Positions 10,505 through 21,815 of a stretch of 64,000 nt of DNA are shown here, in pieces. The position numbers were made by a program, and so were the translations under genes. How positions within the stretch are numbered: the stretch's first letter is position 1; the number at the start of each line of letters is the position of its first letter. The DNA comes from Dromiciops gliroides (lineage: Eukaryota > Chordata > Mammalia > Microbiotheria > Microbiotheriidae), in the NCBI RefSeq assembly GCF_019393635.1, contig NC_057862.1, positions 244,700,941 to 244,764,940 of the forward strand, given 5' to 3'. The notes under the pieces were generated by a model. It did no database searches. It had not been told where the DNA came from and was given only the letters and a program-made list of their open reading frames with translations.

Positions 10505-10855
10505 ACCTTTTAAACTTTTTTCTTTTTTCTTTTTGCATTTAATTTTTCTTTTATTTTTTTCCCATTTACAATAAAATTTTTTAATATTCTTTTTAAAATT
10601 TGGATCTCCAAATTCTCTACTTCTCTCTTATTCCTCCTCCTTGAGAAGGCAGGCAATCTCATATAAATTATACATGTACAATCAGGCAAAATACTTCCAT
10701 ATTAGCCATGTTGCGGAAGAAAATGCAGATCAACCTCCCCAACACAAAAAAACCCAAGAATAATAAAGAAAATAAAAAAGTATGTCTCAATCTGCATTCA
10801 GATTCCATCAGTCCTTTCTCTGGAGGAAGACAACATACTTTATCATAAGTCCTGC
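10505..10855 (-). mobile_element. L1 3' end, 5'-truncated
   Basis: On the minus strand it ends in the L1 3' untranslated sequence. Plus-strand landmarks are CCATATTAGCCATGTTG, TGTCTCAATCTGCATTCAGA and TCCATCAGTCCTTTCTCTGG. Only the terminal 0.35 kb is present. Confidence 0.75.
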
Positions 10856-10870
10856 AGAACCCTTTTAAAC

Positions 10871-11009
10871 ATTTTTTGGGGGCAGGGCAATGGGGGTTAA
10901 GTGACTTGCCCCGGGTCACACAGCTAGTAAGTGTCAAGTGTCTGAGGTTGGATTTGAACTCAGGTGCTCCTGAATCCAGGGCTGGTGCCACCTAGCTGTC
11001 CCTTGGAAA
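10871..11009 (-). repeat. CORE-SINE (WSINE type) with a small head deletion
   Basis: Standard order but the TTTATCCACTGC block of the head is missing. Perfect duplication CCTTTTAAAC at 10,861-10,870 and 11,010-11,019. Confidence 0.88.
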
Positions 11010-11021
11010 CCTTTTAAACTA

Positions 11022-11047
11022 AAAAACAAACAAACAAACAAACAAAA
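11022..11047. repeat. (AAAC)n microsatellite
   Basis: About six AAAC units next to the SINE. Confidence 0.85.
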
Positions 11048-11930
11048 CCCACTCCACCCACTCACCATCTTTTCTTTATCAAATCACCTAAAGTAAATTC
11101 AGCACATTTGTCTCCAATTCTGGAAAGGTCACTGGGATTCTGGAAAGTCAAGCATCATCTTTTAGAGTGCTATAGCCAACGTCTCACACCAAAGAGCATC
11201 ACAAAGTCCATGTGGCATAGTTCCCATGGCCTCCAAAGTGCCATACCAAGTGAAAGGTATGGTTCTTAAAGACACACATAACATTCACATCAGTTCTTAG
11301 TTGTTGAATACTCACAGATATTTTATTCTCTAATCCTCCCAAGGTCTTGGGTAATGCCTCATGTTAAGTGACCAGCACCTAAGCCCTAGTACAAAACACA
11401 GTGGCCATCCAGCACTCCTTTTCCTCTATATTTCCCTTCTTCCACTTTAATGATCTGACTGATTATACACAACTCAGGAAGACCATATACTAAGAAGTGG
11501 AGTGTTTAGAATCTACATTGGTAGAAGGCATGTACACATCAGTGGAACAATAGATCTTCTGGAACATAACTAAGTATAGCTGTTTCTAAAGTGATTTTTT
11601 TTCTTAGTAATAAGGCCACAAAATAAGAGTGGACCAGGATATGTTGAAATTATTATCTCATCATTATTATCATCATCACATACTTGCATGTCTGTAGAAA
11701 GTCTGGTTATGTAAAGAGAGTGAGTACATATTGTGGTAGTAAAAAAATGATGTCCTGACACATCACTTCCCTCAGATGTTCCTCTTATTGATCCATGGCT
11801 GATTTAACCAGCTACCACCTACCCCAGACAGACACTCAGTGAACAAAGTAGCTAGTCATATAGATGGCACATGGATCACTCCCCACATTGAAAAGGGGAC
11901 AGAGCAAAGGTTATAAACTGTCCTGTTTCT
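11048..11930. other. unassigned sequence
   Basis: No recognised repeat. Only short frames. Confidence 0.45.
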
Positions 11931-11934
11931 CCTG

Positions 11935-12045
11935 CTTATTGGTTTTATGAACATGGGTAGTCACCTAACTTCTCTAGGTCTCAGATTCCTCAGCTATAAA
12001 ATGTGATAGTTGTCTTACATGATCTTAAAATTCTAAGGCTTTATG
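11935..12045 (+). repeat. MIR fragment
   Basis: TAGTCACCTAACTTCTCTAGG followed by CTCAGATTCCTCAGCTATAA and AATTCTAAGGCTTTATGA is the MIR core and 3' part, diverged. Confidence 0.6.
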
Positions 12046-12283
12046 AGTGCAAAGAGAAGAAGAAAAATGTTTAAGGCATGAGATCATGCTTGGGTCAAAG
12101 CCAGGTGTGAATGGGCCAGTATCATGTACTTGGAGAGTTTCTAGAGAGAAAGAATGCAAGGGAACTTTGGTCATCAGCTGTGTGATATTCTGTGTTAATT
12201 GTGGGATGTAAAAGGATGGTGTTATAGCTCCTACAGATATGATGGGAAGTTACCATGACCTTAACTACATTGAGCCATTGTTC

Positions 12284-12654
12284 TGTAATGATTGGAATGA
12301 TGCCACCTGCTGTAGACTTACTGTAGAAAAGCTCCACCATGAAGTGAAGGTCTTTGAGGGCAAGACCATGCGTCTTTTCTTTGGCGTCAGGAAGTGACGT
12401 TTGCTTGTGGGAGGAAGAAGGGGGAGCCTGGCGCTCTGACTGGGGCTCTTTCCTGAGGACGCTGGTGGAGAAGGGAGTGAGAAATGCGCTCTCCCTTTAA
12501 TAGATAGATGAATGTAAACCTTTCTCTCTCTCTTTACCAAATTCTTATTCTCCTTAATAAATGCTTAAAGTCTAATTCTTGCTAAAGCTTATAATTTATT
12601 GGCGACCACTCATTAGATATTTTAGACAGACTAGCTAGAATTTTAATTTTAACA
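12284..12654 (+). mobile_element. solo ERV LTR (family A)
   Basis: Begins TGTAATGATTGGAATGATGCC, ends TTTTAACA, and aligns throughout with the LTR at 2785-3144. AATAAA at 12,556-12,561 and GGCGACCAC at 12,601-12,609. GTTC is duplicated at 12,280-12,283 and 12,655-12,658, so this is a complete solo LTR. The internal region was presumably lost by recombination between LTRs. It carries a short insertion (around TTTTCTTTGGCG) absent from the first copy. Confidence 0.88.
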
Positions 12655-12659
12655 GTTCC

Positions 12660-13030
12660 ACTTATGTATGACATGACCTCAGCTTGAAATACTTTCCTAC
12701 AAGTAACTTACATGTGTATTGGTATGTACCCCCTATAAGCAATTCCTACAAAATTCTTGCATATGGACCTCAGACACATCCTGATTGGTAAGAGAGCAAA
12801 AAGCTCATTCAAAGAGATACCAAGAGCAGGAAGGTTGACAGCCTTCACAGGTCATTCTTATAGGATAAAATCTATCTTTTCTAATGGATCTAGACCCTAG
12901 AAATGCTGAGGTGTCAGCTCCTTTTTTTTCATTGCCTCTGGGGTACTCAGATTTCCCCAGATCTCCTAGCTTTTAGTATGAATAAAACCCCTTCCCTTAA
13001 TTCAATGGCAATATGGTAAGATTAATTTCC
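12660..13030. other. unassigned sequence
   Basis: Nothing recognised. Confidence 0.45.
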
Positions 13031-13033
13031 TCC

Positions 13034-13535
13034 TATGCCCATCAATTAGGGAATGGCTAAGCAAGCTGTGGTATATGATGGTGATGGAATATTATTGTGC
13101 TATAAGAAATGACAAGCAGGATGATTCCAGAAAGGCCTGGAAAGACTTATATGAACTGATATATAGTGAAGTGAACAGAACCAAGAGAACATTGTGCATA
13201 GAGACAGCAAGAACTGTGAATGACTTCACTATTCTCAGCAATACAATGATCTAAGACAATCCCAAAAGACTATTGATGAAACGTACTATCCACCTCCAAA
13301 GAAATAACTGATATTGATGGAACACAGACTGAAGAATGCTATTTTTCACTTTCATTTTTTTCTTTTATTCAAGTTTTCTTATACAAAATGACTGAAATGG
13401 TAATATTTTACATAATTGCACATGTATAACCTATATCTGATTGCTTGCCACCTCAGGGAGGGGGGAGGAGGGAGAGAAGGAGGGACAAAAAATGGAGCCC
13501 CAAACTATAAATAAAAATGTTTATTACTTAAGAAA
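13034..13535 (+). mobile_element. L1 3' end, 5'-truncated
   Basis: Runs from CCCATCAATTAGGGAATGG through ATTATTGTGCTATAAG to the G-rich tract (AGGGAGGGGGGAGGAGGG) and an A-rich end. Same order as 55.19-55.86 kb. Confidence 0.82.
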
Positions 13536-13539
13536 AGTA

Positions 13540-14175
13540 AGTAAAACAAATAACTTCCTCCTCCTTCCTCAAAAAACAAAAACAAAACAAAACGAAAGAT
13601 TTCACTAGGGAGTAAAGAGAAAAATGACATTAAAAGGTTTAAAAAAGCTCAAAATAATTAGGTTTGTGTAGATATAGGGATTTTTTTTTCTATCAATGCT
13701 GTCAAATTCTTATTAACATCCTTCTTTGACCAGGGAATATTGCCTTACAGAATTTTTTTAGACTTTGTTTTTCAAGGACCTGCGATAACTTTGAAGCCAC
13801 ATTTTCAGTGAGATAGATAAGATTTGGAAAGGGCATAGGTTTCAAGTCCTGTCATTTTGCCCCTGCATACACCAAAGCTTCCACACAGAAAGCTTGAGTC
13901 ATCAGTGTCTGGCCTCCCACAGCTCCAATGTGTGGGCGGGCAGTGAACCATCAAGCACATTCACAGTTGCAGATTAGGGAGAGCTAAAACTGCAGGATTA
14001 GGCCCGATCAAGGCAGTAGATGTGGGCCTTTTCCTCTTGGCTCATTTAACATTCCTCTACCATTATCTAGCCTCTTGGAATACAAGTGTGCTAACCTGAC
14101 AGAATGCAATGAGGATGCGAACAAAGAGGAGGAGGTTAAGCTGAATCTCACGGTCCAGGGATGCTCAACGTTTTT
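13540..14175. other. unassigned sequence
   Basis: No recognised repeat or frame. Contains an isolated GTGTGGGCGGG motif near 13,931. Confidence 0.45.
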
Positions 14176-14179
14176 TGTA

Positions 14180-14855
14180 TTATAGATCTAACAAGGCCCT
14201 TCAAACCTTGCCCCTCCTATCTTCCCAGTGTTCTTATACTTCACACCCCCAACTATCCTATCATGTACTCTTTGATTCAGTAACACTGGCCTCCTTGCTG
14301 TTTCATGAACAAGACACTCCATCTCTCTGCTCAGGGCATTTTCTCTGACTACCCCCTTCTCATCTGGGCCTCCTGGCTTCCATAGCTTCCTTTAAGTGTC
14401 AACTAAAACCCTTCCTACTACAAGTAGCCTTTCTTAATCTCTTAATTACTGTGCCTCCCATCTTTTAATTATTTCCTATTTATCTAATAGATAGCTAGTT
14501 TGTACATATTTGTTTGCTGCTTCCCCCATTAGCTTATGAGCTTCTTCTTCTTCTTCTTCTTCTTCTTCTTCTTCTTCTTCTTCTTCTTCTTCTTCTTCTT
14601 TGTGAGGCAATGAAGGTTAAGTGATTTGCCCAGGGTCACATAGCTTAAAAGTGTCAAGTGTCTGAAGCCGGATTTGAACTCAGGTCCTCCTGAATCCAGG
14701 GCTGGTGCTTTATCCACTGTACCACCTAGCTGCCTCAGCTTATGAGCTTCTTGAGGGCAGGGACTGTCTTTTGCTTTACTTTGTATCCCCAGCACTTAGC
14801 ATAGTGTCTGGCACACAATTGAGGTTTAATAAATGCTTATTGACTGAATCTTTGT
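14180..14855 (+). mobile_element. L2 LINE 3' end (split by a SINE)
   Basis: The L2 3' sequence is clear: CCTTCAAACCTTGCCCCTCC, CTCAGGGCATTTTCTCTGAC, CATCTGGGCCTCCTGGCTTC. After the SINE come GAGGGCAGGGACTGTC, CCCCAGCACTTAGCATAG and TAATAAATGCTTATTGACTG. Confidence 0.8.
14547..14736 (-). repeat. CORE-SINE with (TTC)n-expanded tail
   Basis: The head and CORE lie at 14,600-14,736. Where the A-tail should be there is about 55 bp of TTC (GAA on the element strand). The 16-bp duplication AGCTTATGAGCTTCTT at 14,531-14,546 and 14,737-14,752 shows that the microsatellite is part of the insert. Confidence 0.9.
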
Positions 14856-15110
14856 CTGGGGAAGCCTTTGGACCTCTTCTCAGAATAATGTTTTAAAGAC
14901 ATAACATAAAAATACATAGAATTACAAATAAAATCAATTCTACTGATACACAATTATCAAAATATTTTGAAAAACAAGTTAACAGACCCCAAGGTTAAGA
15001 ACTATTGCCTAGTCCTTGCTAATGGGGCAAGATATACCCTATTCCTCTAGCTTTATGGACTTTAGTCTTGTCTCTGGTCCTATACTTTGATGAATTCTCT
15101 CAATCACATC

Positions 15111-15244
15111 TTTTTGGAGGCAATCGAGGTTAAGTGACTTGCCCAGGGTCACACAGCTAGTAAGTATAAAGTGTTTGAGATTTGAACCCAGGTCTTCCTG
15201 ACTCCAGGGCCAGTGTTCTATCTACCGTGCCACCTAGCTGCCCC
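15111..15244 (-). repeat. CORE-SINE (WSINE type), diverged
   Basis: GTTAAGTGACTTGCCCAGGG through ACCTAGCTGCCCC with small internal gaps. The target duplication is not clear. Confidence 0.8.
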
Positions 15245-15245
15245 T

Positions 15246-15842
15246 TCTCCATCACACTGTAAGCAAGAGGGTCATGAGTACCTTGAGATATGAAGAGATA
15301 TAATATAATTTCCAGATATCTAGGCCTCTGCTGAAACACTTCCTTTACTTATCCCCCTCAACTCCCCACCCTAGTTCTTTCTGAGATGACATGAGTTCCT
15401 AAGCAACAGTCTGAGAATTCAGTAGTATCTGTAGTTGTTAAAATGTTTCCAGTGCAGCGGGCCATACTTTACTGCAGCCTTTTTTTCTTGTGTTGAATTA
15501 ACCAAAGCAAGAGGGATGAAGAAGAGGAGAAGATGGAGGATGACAACCTAGTGTCTTCCAGTATATCTGTTATTCTATGCCATCCACTGGCAGAATTTTT
15601 AGGCAGCACTAGTATATAATAGTTAAAATGTTGCTTGCTATTCTCATGCAGGAATAAAGTTGGTAAAAAGAGTAAGCAGACATACTTTCTTCTCTCACAT
15701 ATTGGGGTTTTTTTTTTTTGCATTATCTTACTATATGGAAGCTCATGGATGAAATATTGTTGGATAACCTCATGGAGGGGGAGAATGCTTCTGGAATTCC
15801 TTCAAGTGCCCCATAAGATGAGGGAGAAAAACTAGGTCCTGC
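15246..15842. other. unassigned sequence
   Basis: No repeat recognised. Short frames on both strands lack domains. Confidence 0.45.
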
Positions 15843-15846
15843 TTGG

Positions 15847-16292
15847 TGTGAGAATCAGAGTACCACCCCCCTTGCTGAGAAAGACATTGTGAGAACCAGG
15901 GAAATACCCCCACCTTCCCGGAGAAAGCATGTGACTAGAGTCTGGAAGTTACATCTATTCATAGAACAGTCTGTAAGTCATGTCAATCAATGTGATCAGC
16001 CAATTAGCTTGGAGCTGTGTGTGGGGACTGCCCCTCTTGTGGTCCACAGAGAGCTTCTGCTCTAGGAGAACAGGAGATCTTTCTTTCAGTTGGAGGTTGT
16101 GGTAGTGGCGGCAGGAGCCAGGGTAGCTAGTTTTTTTTCTTTCTGAACTCCACATGTTCTTCCTGTCTCTTTTGCTAACTTCTCATATACTTTAATAAAT
16201 GCGTAATGCCCAAAGACTTGTGCTATAAGTTTCTAATTTAAGGCAACCACACATTAGATTTTAGACATCACAATTAGATTTTAAACATCACA
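15847..16292 (+). mobile_element. solo ERV LTR (family B)
   Basis: Begins TGTGAGAATCAGAGTACC and ends AACATCACA, 446 bp. TTGG is duplicated at 15,843-15,846 and 16,293-16,296. AATAAA at 16,194-16,199 is followed by GGCAACCACACATTAGATT, related to the U5-like motif of family A. A short repeat of the end (TTAGACATCACA, then TTAAACATCACA) makes the exact right edge depend on the target duplication. Confidence 0.82.
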
Positions 16293-16296
16293 TTGG

Positions 16297-16955
16297 AAAA
16301 GCTTCTGTGACATAAGCCTCTTGGTCCAGGAAGAAAGGGAGGTTGCCTCTGTGCTATTACTATTAAAACTGTATTCACTCTGCTTGATGAGTAGATATTT
16401 CCCCTTCTTTCCTGTTTAAACTTTTCTTTCATTGGGCTTTCCAAGTCTCTCTTCAGCCCTGAACCGAGAGATAAGATATGAGTGAAAACTCAAAATCCTA
16501 GAAATCTATCCACATAGGCCCAGAAGGGGATGCAGAACTTGTAGTCCTCCCCACCCCAACTTGAGAGGATGTTACATCTAACTTTAATGGTACCTCAAGC
16601 CAGCCCCACACCCACAATAGAGTAGACAGGGAGAGGAGCAACACGCGGAGTCAGCAAAGGGCAATCCTGAAGGATACTTGTATCTCTGGCAGTCTCCTGT
16701 TTCAGTGACTTGCCCTGGTCACCACCCAGGCTTTCTTGCCATCTGCCTTACTGTTACTGCCACTGTTGCCCCATTTCTCCCCATCTGGATCAGCATCCTG
16801 TCAATTAGACATTCAGAATCCTCTGATCCTAGGGAAAGCTAATGTTCTCAGTTTTGGTTCTTGTAAGCTTTGATGACAGTATATGTTTACTGTGATGACC
16901 ATATGTAGTCATTCCAGACCATCAATATCAATAATGATATCGATCAGGAGACTTT
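16297..16955. other. unassigned sequence
   Basis: Nothing recognised. Confidence 0.45.
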
Positions 16956-16959
16956 AGTA

Positions 16960-17450
16960 CCTTTTTTTGTTATATTTTAGTTATTTCATTAACTATTTCC
17001 CAGTTATATTTTATTTTAGTTTTCAACATTCATCTTTTAAAGTTTTGAGCTCCAAATACTCTTCTATCGAGAAGGCAAGGAATCGGATATCAATTATATG
17101 CGTGAAGTCATGCAAAACATATTTCCATATTAGCCCTATTATAAAACAGAAACACACACAAATGCAAGAAAAATAAAGTGAAAAAGAACATGCTTCAGTC
17201 TGCACTCAGAATTCATCAGTTCTCTCTCTGGAGGCAGATAGCAGTTATCAGGAGTCTTTTGGAATTGTCTTAGATCATTGTCTTGATCTGAGTAGCTAAG
17301 TCTTTCAGAGTTCATCATCATTACAGTATTGCTGCAGTTATAATGTTTTCATGGTTCTGCTCAATTCACTTTGCATGGGTTCATATAAGTCTTCCCAGGT
17401 TCTTCTGAAACCATTCTGCTCATCATTACTTATAGCACAATAATACTTGT
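16960..17450 (-). mobile_element. L1 3' end, 5'-truncated
   Basis: Antisense landmarks: CATATTTCCATATTAGCCC, TTCAGTCTGCACTCAGAATT, GGAATTGTCTTAGATCATTG, ACTTATAGCACAATAATAC. Diverged copy. Confidence 0.78.
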
Positions 17451-17658
17451 CTTTTAGAGAACGATAAATCCAACAGAAATACAAAAAAAGAGAAGGAAAA
17501 TATAGAGCTGAATTAAATATTGTAAGAATTAGAGTTGACTGACATATGGCAACATCTAAATGGAAAGATACATATTTCTCGATACCTCACGGTAATTTTA
17601 CTAAAACTGATCATGTTGCAGGGCTAACAAAACTACAAACAAAAGTAAAGAAAATAGA

Positions 17659-17802
17659 CGGGGCCGCTAGGTGGCGCAGTGGTTAAAACACTAGCCCTGG
17701 ATTCAGGAAGACCTGAGTTGAAATCTGGCCTCAGATACTTGACCCTTATTAGCTGTGTGACCCTGGGCAAGTTACTTAACCCTCATTGCCCTGAAAAAAA
17801 AA
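17659..17802 (+). repeat. CORE-SINE (WSINE type)
   Basis: Head GGGGCCGCTAGGTGGCGCAG, B box (GAGTTGAAATC), CORE, A10 tail. AAAATAG flanks both sides. Confidence 0.85.
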
Positions 17803-18063
17803 ATAGAATAACACACATTTTAAGAAACCATAAAATAATGAAAATGAAATTTAAAGGAAATATGAGCAAAAGATAGACCTAAATGGTGACTAAATAATGA
17901 CATCCTGAATAACGAATGCATCAAAGAAGAAATTACAAAAGTAACAGTTACATTAAAGATAATGATGATGGGACAGTATACCAAAGTTTATGGGATACTG
18001 TTAAGTCATTCTTAGGTGAAATTTTATATAGCTGAAAACTTGCATCACAAGAGAAAAAATATC

Positions 18064-18215
18064 GGGGCAGCTAGATGGCGCAGTGGATAGAGCACCAGCC
18101 TGGAGTCAGGAGGACCTGAGTTCAGATCTGGCCTCAGACACTTAACACTTACTAGCTGTGTGACCCTGGGCAAGTCACTTAACCCCTATTGCCTCACTAA
18201 AAAAAAAAAAAAAAA
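18064..18215 (+). repeat. CORE-SINE (SINE1-type head), complete
   Basis: This copy has the GCTAGATGGCGCAG/ATAGAGCACCAG head and a CCCCTATTGCCTCACT end, unlike most others, so it belongs to a separate subfamily. Perfect 17-bp duplication ACAAGAGAAAAAATATC at 18,047-18,063 and 18,216-18,232. Confidence 0.92.
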
Positions 18216-18579
18216 ACAAGAGAAAAAATATCAGTGAACTGAACATGAAATTAAAATGACTAGAAAAATAAACAAACAAGTAAACAAGTGAAAAAAAGCA
18301 GAAATCTTAAAAATTAGGGAGAGAGAAGGAAACTTGAAAATACACTAATAAAAAAGCTTTTAAAAAGTGTTTTTAAAAATTGACTAATGTCGAGTGAGCT
18401 GATTAAAAAAGAGAGAAGACTATCAAGTTGCAAAAAAATGGACAAGGTGAATTCACAACAAACAGATAAAAAATAAAGAGAATTATCAGAAACTATTATA
18501 AATAGTTATATTCTTGAAAACTGAAAATCCAAAGGACCTGGATGAATATATACAAAAATATAATAAATTCAAGCAAGCA

Positions 18580-19200
18580 AAATAAGGGCTAGAATTTTGA
18601 GGGTTTCCAATCAAGATGATTTCCAGAATGTAAGGCAGAGCACCTAGCTCCCACACACTACTACAGCAAAATGCTGAAGTTTGCATCAGACTGAATAATA
18701 ATAATAAAGAAATCCAAGGAAAATCTACAATAAGTGAATTTTTCTACCCTAAAACAGGATACACATTTATCTAGGAGTCCGCAGGCAGTAGGAAAAGGAG
18801 TTCCTGCCAGAAAAGCCAATGTTAGTGCGTGGTCACCTCCCAGTACACTAGAGATGATCACAAGTACATTATGTAAGGCTCTTTTTCCAGCAGCAAGGGA
18901 AGAAGGCTACCATGAGAAAGTTCCAGGGTGGTCAGAAGGCACTGAAATGGGGGCCTTAGGATCCCCAGGTTGCAGCAGGTCCTCTGGGTTTCTGTGCTCA
19001 CACTTACATCCCAGGGTTAGCCCAATGCCCATTTCCATCCCTGATCCTTGAGGTTCTGAGAACTAGATTTTCAAGATCCTCTATGATATCTCAGGTTTGA
19101 ATTTTAGGGACCTCAGGTCCCCTGGGCACCTGGGCTATCCCAGTCTGAGTATTATGGCACTGAATGCTGCTCACTGTTCAACTTTACCTTGTCCCTGTTT
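18580..19200 (+). other. unassigned, possible old L1 5' region
   Basis: The start (CAAGATGATTTCCAGAATG, GCACCTAGCTCCCACACACT) resembles L1 5' untranslated sequence with its CAAGATGG element. The rest is GC-richer and unassigned. A 105-codon frame at 18,734-19,051 shows no domain. Confidence 0.25.
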
Positions 19201-19204
19201 ATGG

Positions 19205-19375
19205 AAGTTAGACTGGCACTGATGAAGTCATGATTCTTTTGAAGAATCATAGTAAATATTGAGGAAATTGATTTGAAGACCTACTCCATATATATATATA
19301 TATATATATATATTTAAAAAATAGTAGAACCAGTTTTGAAAAGCAGATAGTATTTAAGGAAAGATTATCAAGAAA
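19205..19375 (+). repeat. unassigned interspersed repeat, copy 1
   Basis: Shares with 21,220-21,350 the blocks ATAGTAAATATTGAGGAA, TTGATTTGAA, TACTCC and CCAGTTTTGAAAAGCAGATA. It contains a (TA)n run at about 19,289-19,315 missing from the other copy. Confidence 0.6.
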
Positions 19376-19460
19376 AAATAGCTGGAGAGATCAAGGAAGG
19401 ATTGTTCTTATTTAGAGAGAAAATTATTCATTGTCCTTTTGACAAACCCTTAAAGACCAC

Positions 19461-19462
<2 letters not shown>

Positions 19463-19535
<73 letters not shown>
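19463..19535. repeat. (CT)n microsatellite
   Basis: About 70 bp of almost pure CT. Confidence 0.95.
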
Positions 19536-19539
<4 letters not shown>

Positions 19540-19724
19540 GTATTATAGACAAAGCAGGGATTGGACAAAAAGCACTTCCTTTATTTTTGCAAACAGTGAT
19601 AGAATAAGGTGGGAAGTAGAACGAAGTTCAAGAGGACTGTGGAGAGTCATACTAAATTTGTTTCTAAGTTAAATCTAGAATTTGGCGGTTGCAGTGTAAT
19701 CTATGATGAAGAATAGAGACATAG

Positions 19725-19905
19725 GGAAGAGATTCTATTTTAGAGACTTTCACAATGGAGATAGCATACTGGTTGAACTCTATCCTGATGAGACTACATC
19801 TGGAATATTGTGTTCAGTTTTGGGACCCACATTTTAGAAAGAAGCTTGACATGTTGATGCTTGTTCAGGAGGATGACCAGAATAGTGACTGTCATATTCC
19901 CCATG
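19725..19905 (+). mobile_element. CR1/L3 LINE ORF2 fragment
   Basis: Translation gives RLHLEYCVQFWDPHF followed by KLDMLMLVQ. This matches the CR1-clade pattern near the end of the reverse transcriptase ORF (xxxLEYxVQFWxPHxxKxxxxLExVQ). A 3' end of the same clade lies at 21.44-21.82 kb in the same orientation, so they may be one element split by later sequence. Confidence 0.65.
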
Positions 19906-19959
19906 GCAACAGTAGGAGTTTAGGAATAGTGGGGGTTAGATAACAAATCCTAGGATTAA

Positions 19960-21200
19960 GACAATCAATGAAGCAGATGGAATTAAGTTGATTTTATAAC
20001 TGAATGGCCTACATGGGGGCAAAATCTCTGCTTTGCCTGTGCTAAATACATATTAACAATCTTGGCAATGGGTAAGGAACTCTGACTTAAAGGTCCAGCT
20101 GGGGTCTATGGCTGTATGCAGCATACCTTATGTAGGGAATGTGCCTGACAATCCTGAAAGCAGAATGTGATCTTTCCTAAATTCCATCTAATGACTGGAT
20201 TAAGCAGAACTAGCAGTGAGTTCCTAGTACTAATGGGAAGAAGGTGAAATACATTCTATTCAGGGCGAGTACATGAGAATGTTTTTTTTTTTTCCTTTTA
20301 GACCCATAGTGGCTTTATCTCTTGGGTCACTAGTGTGGACTGCAGTTGCACTGGAGCCAGCTTCTACTTTTTCCAGAAAGCCAATTACTAAATTTTAAAA
20401 GTGAGCATTTACACCTCAAAATCAGAGCTTCATTTACTGTTTTACTGAGAGTGATGGAAAAAAAGTTATATAGATTAAGCTTAAAAGTGCATCCTGTTTG
20501 AAGAGCTAGTTATTTAACATTTACCAGCATAATCCTGTCCTGGACCAAAGTTCAAGGGCCCCTGGAAATTATTTCAGCTAGCATAGACCTTTTCAGCAGC
20601 ATAGACCTTTTTGAAATCTAACTCTCTTTGGACCAAAACAAAGCACATACACTATGTGGAGGCCCCAAATTGATCATAGCCAAGACACATAATCAGTGGG
20701 AGTCTGGTAGTTTGACACTAAATGCGATGTTTTCATCTGGGATATAAGTAGAAATCAATCTAGAATGGGTAGTAGGAAGCAGGGAGAAGGGCTCTTAACG
20801 CTCCCTTATTTGGGTTAGAAGACAAGCTTGTCTGTATTTGGCTTCTCACCTTGGTTAGACTCTACGCCCCAATGTGGGGAGGTGGGGTATAAGAATTCTG
20901 GAGGAGCAGTGCAAAAATGTTGGGCATGAGCTTAGGTAGGTAGTAGCCAAGCCCTCAAAAAATTAATCTACTAGGGCAGAGGAATTGCATACCTAGACTT
21001 GACTTAGGATATTGAAAGATCTGGCATTATACCATATTATACCACAGTCTTCTCCATGCTAAAGCTGATAAATCTGCTCACTTACAATCTTGTGTCCAAA
21101 GGGGGAATGCAAGTGTCTTTGAGTTCCTGATTAGACCACATCAGGGAGTATGATTTTGGGTTCTGATTGTTACATTTTGGAAAGGAAATTGGCAAAAGGG
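19960..21200. other. unassigned sequence between CR1/L3 pieces
   Basis: No coding frame or recognised repeat. It could be an old insertion inside the CR1/L3 element, but no terminal structure is visible. Confidence 0.4.
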
Positions 21201-21219
21201 GAAGTCAGGTTAATGAGAG

Positions 21220-21350
21220 CGATGAAGACTATAGCAATATAAAGAATTTGAAAAATTATAGTAAATATAGAGGAAGTTGATTTGAAAATATACTCCCTAT
21301 ATATTTCAAAACTGGTAGAACTAGTTTTGAAAAACAGATAGTATTTGAGG
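21220..21350 (+). repeat. unassigned interspersed repeat, copy 2
   Basis: Homologous to 19,205-19,375 (TTATAGTAAATATAGAGGAA, CTAGTTTTGAAAAACAGATA). Confidence 0.6.
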
Positions 21351-21439
21351 AATCAAAGTCTCCCTCAGAGAAAGGTGGGTGAGATTCCAAAGATATCAAA
21401 TTAAACCTCTCCTCATGAACATTTGGACAAACTCATGTA

Positions 21440-21815
21440 GACGTGTACTTAATCTACATGGATACTGCATATTTGTTATGGAGAACACATTTAGGGAATA
21501 AATGGTATTTGTGTTCAAATATTTCAAGAAATATCACATGTAAGGAAGGTAAGACTTATTCTATTTGGCCTCCAAAGGCAGAACCAGCAGTAATGGGTAG
21601 AAATTACAGAGGGGCAAATTTAGATTTTTAACACTTAGACCTATCCAATAGTAGAATGTACTGCCTTAGGATGCAATACACTCTAGGTCATTGTAGGTCT
21701 TTAGGAAGAAGCTGGTTGTTTTAGATGGTATTCCTATTTAGGTTGGAGTTAAACTAGTTAACCGCAAATCTCTTTCAACTCAGAGATTCTATGTCATTCT
21801 GTGGTTCTGTGAGGC
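21440..21815 (+). mobile_element. CR1/L3 LINE 3' end
   Basis: TTGGCCTCCAAAGGCAGAAC, GGGTAGAAATTACAGAGGGG, TCTTTCAACTCAGAGATTCT and the terminal CATTCTGTGGTTCTGTGA follow the L3/CR1 3' end in order. Confidence 0.75.

Larger units (their letters stand above)
17455..18575 (+). mobile_element. old L1 ORF2 fragment, split by two SINEs
   Basis: Translated pieces follow L1 ORF2 in order. A stretch reading FTKTDHVAG near 17.6 kb corresponds to FSKIDHVLG in the 6-kb L1. Near 17.97 kb, TVYQSLWDTVKSFLGEIL corresponds to TTYQNLWDAAKAVLRGKF. Many stops; clearly older than the L1 at 49.7 kb. The two SINEs at 17,659 and 18,064 entered it later. Confidence 0.65.

Noticed and set aside
18734..19051. 105-codon plus-strand frame as a gene
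   Set aside because: Proline/serine-rich end from GC-rich text, no domain; possibly an old L1 5' region.
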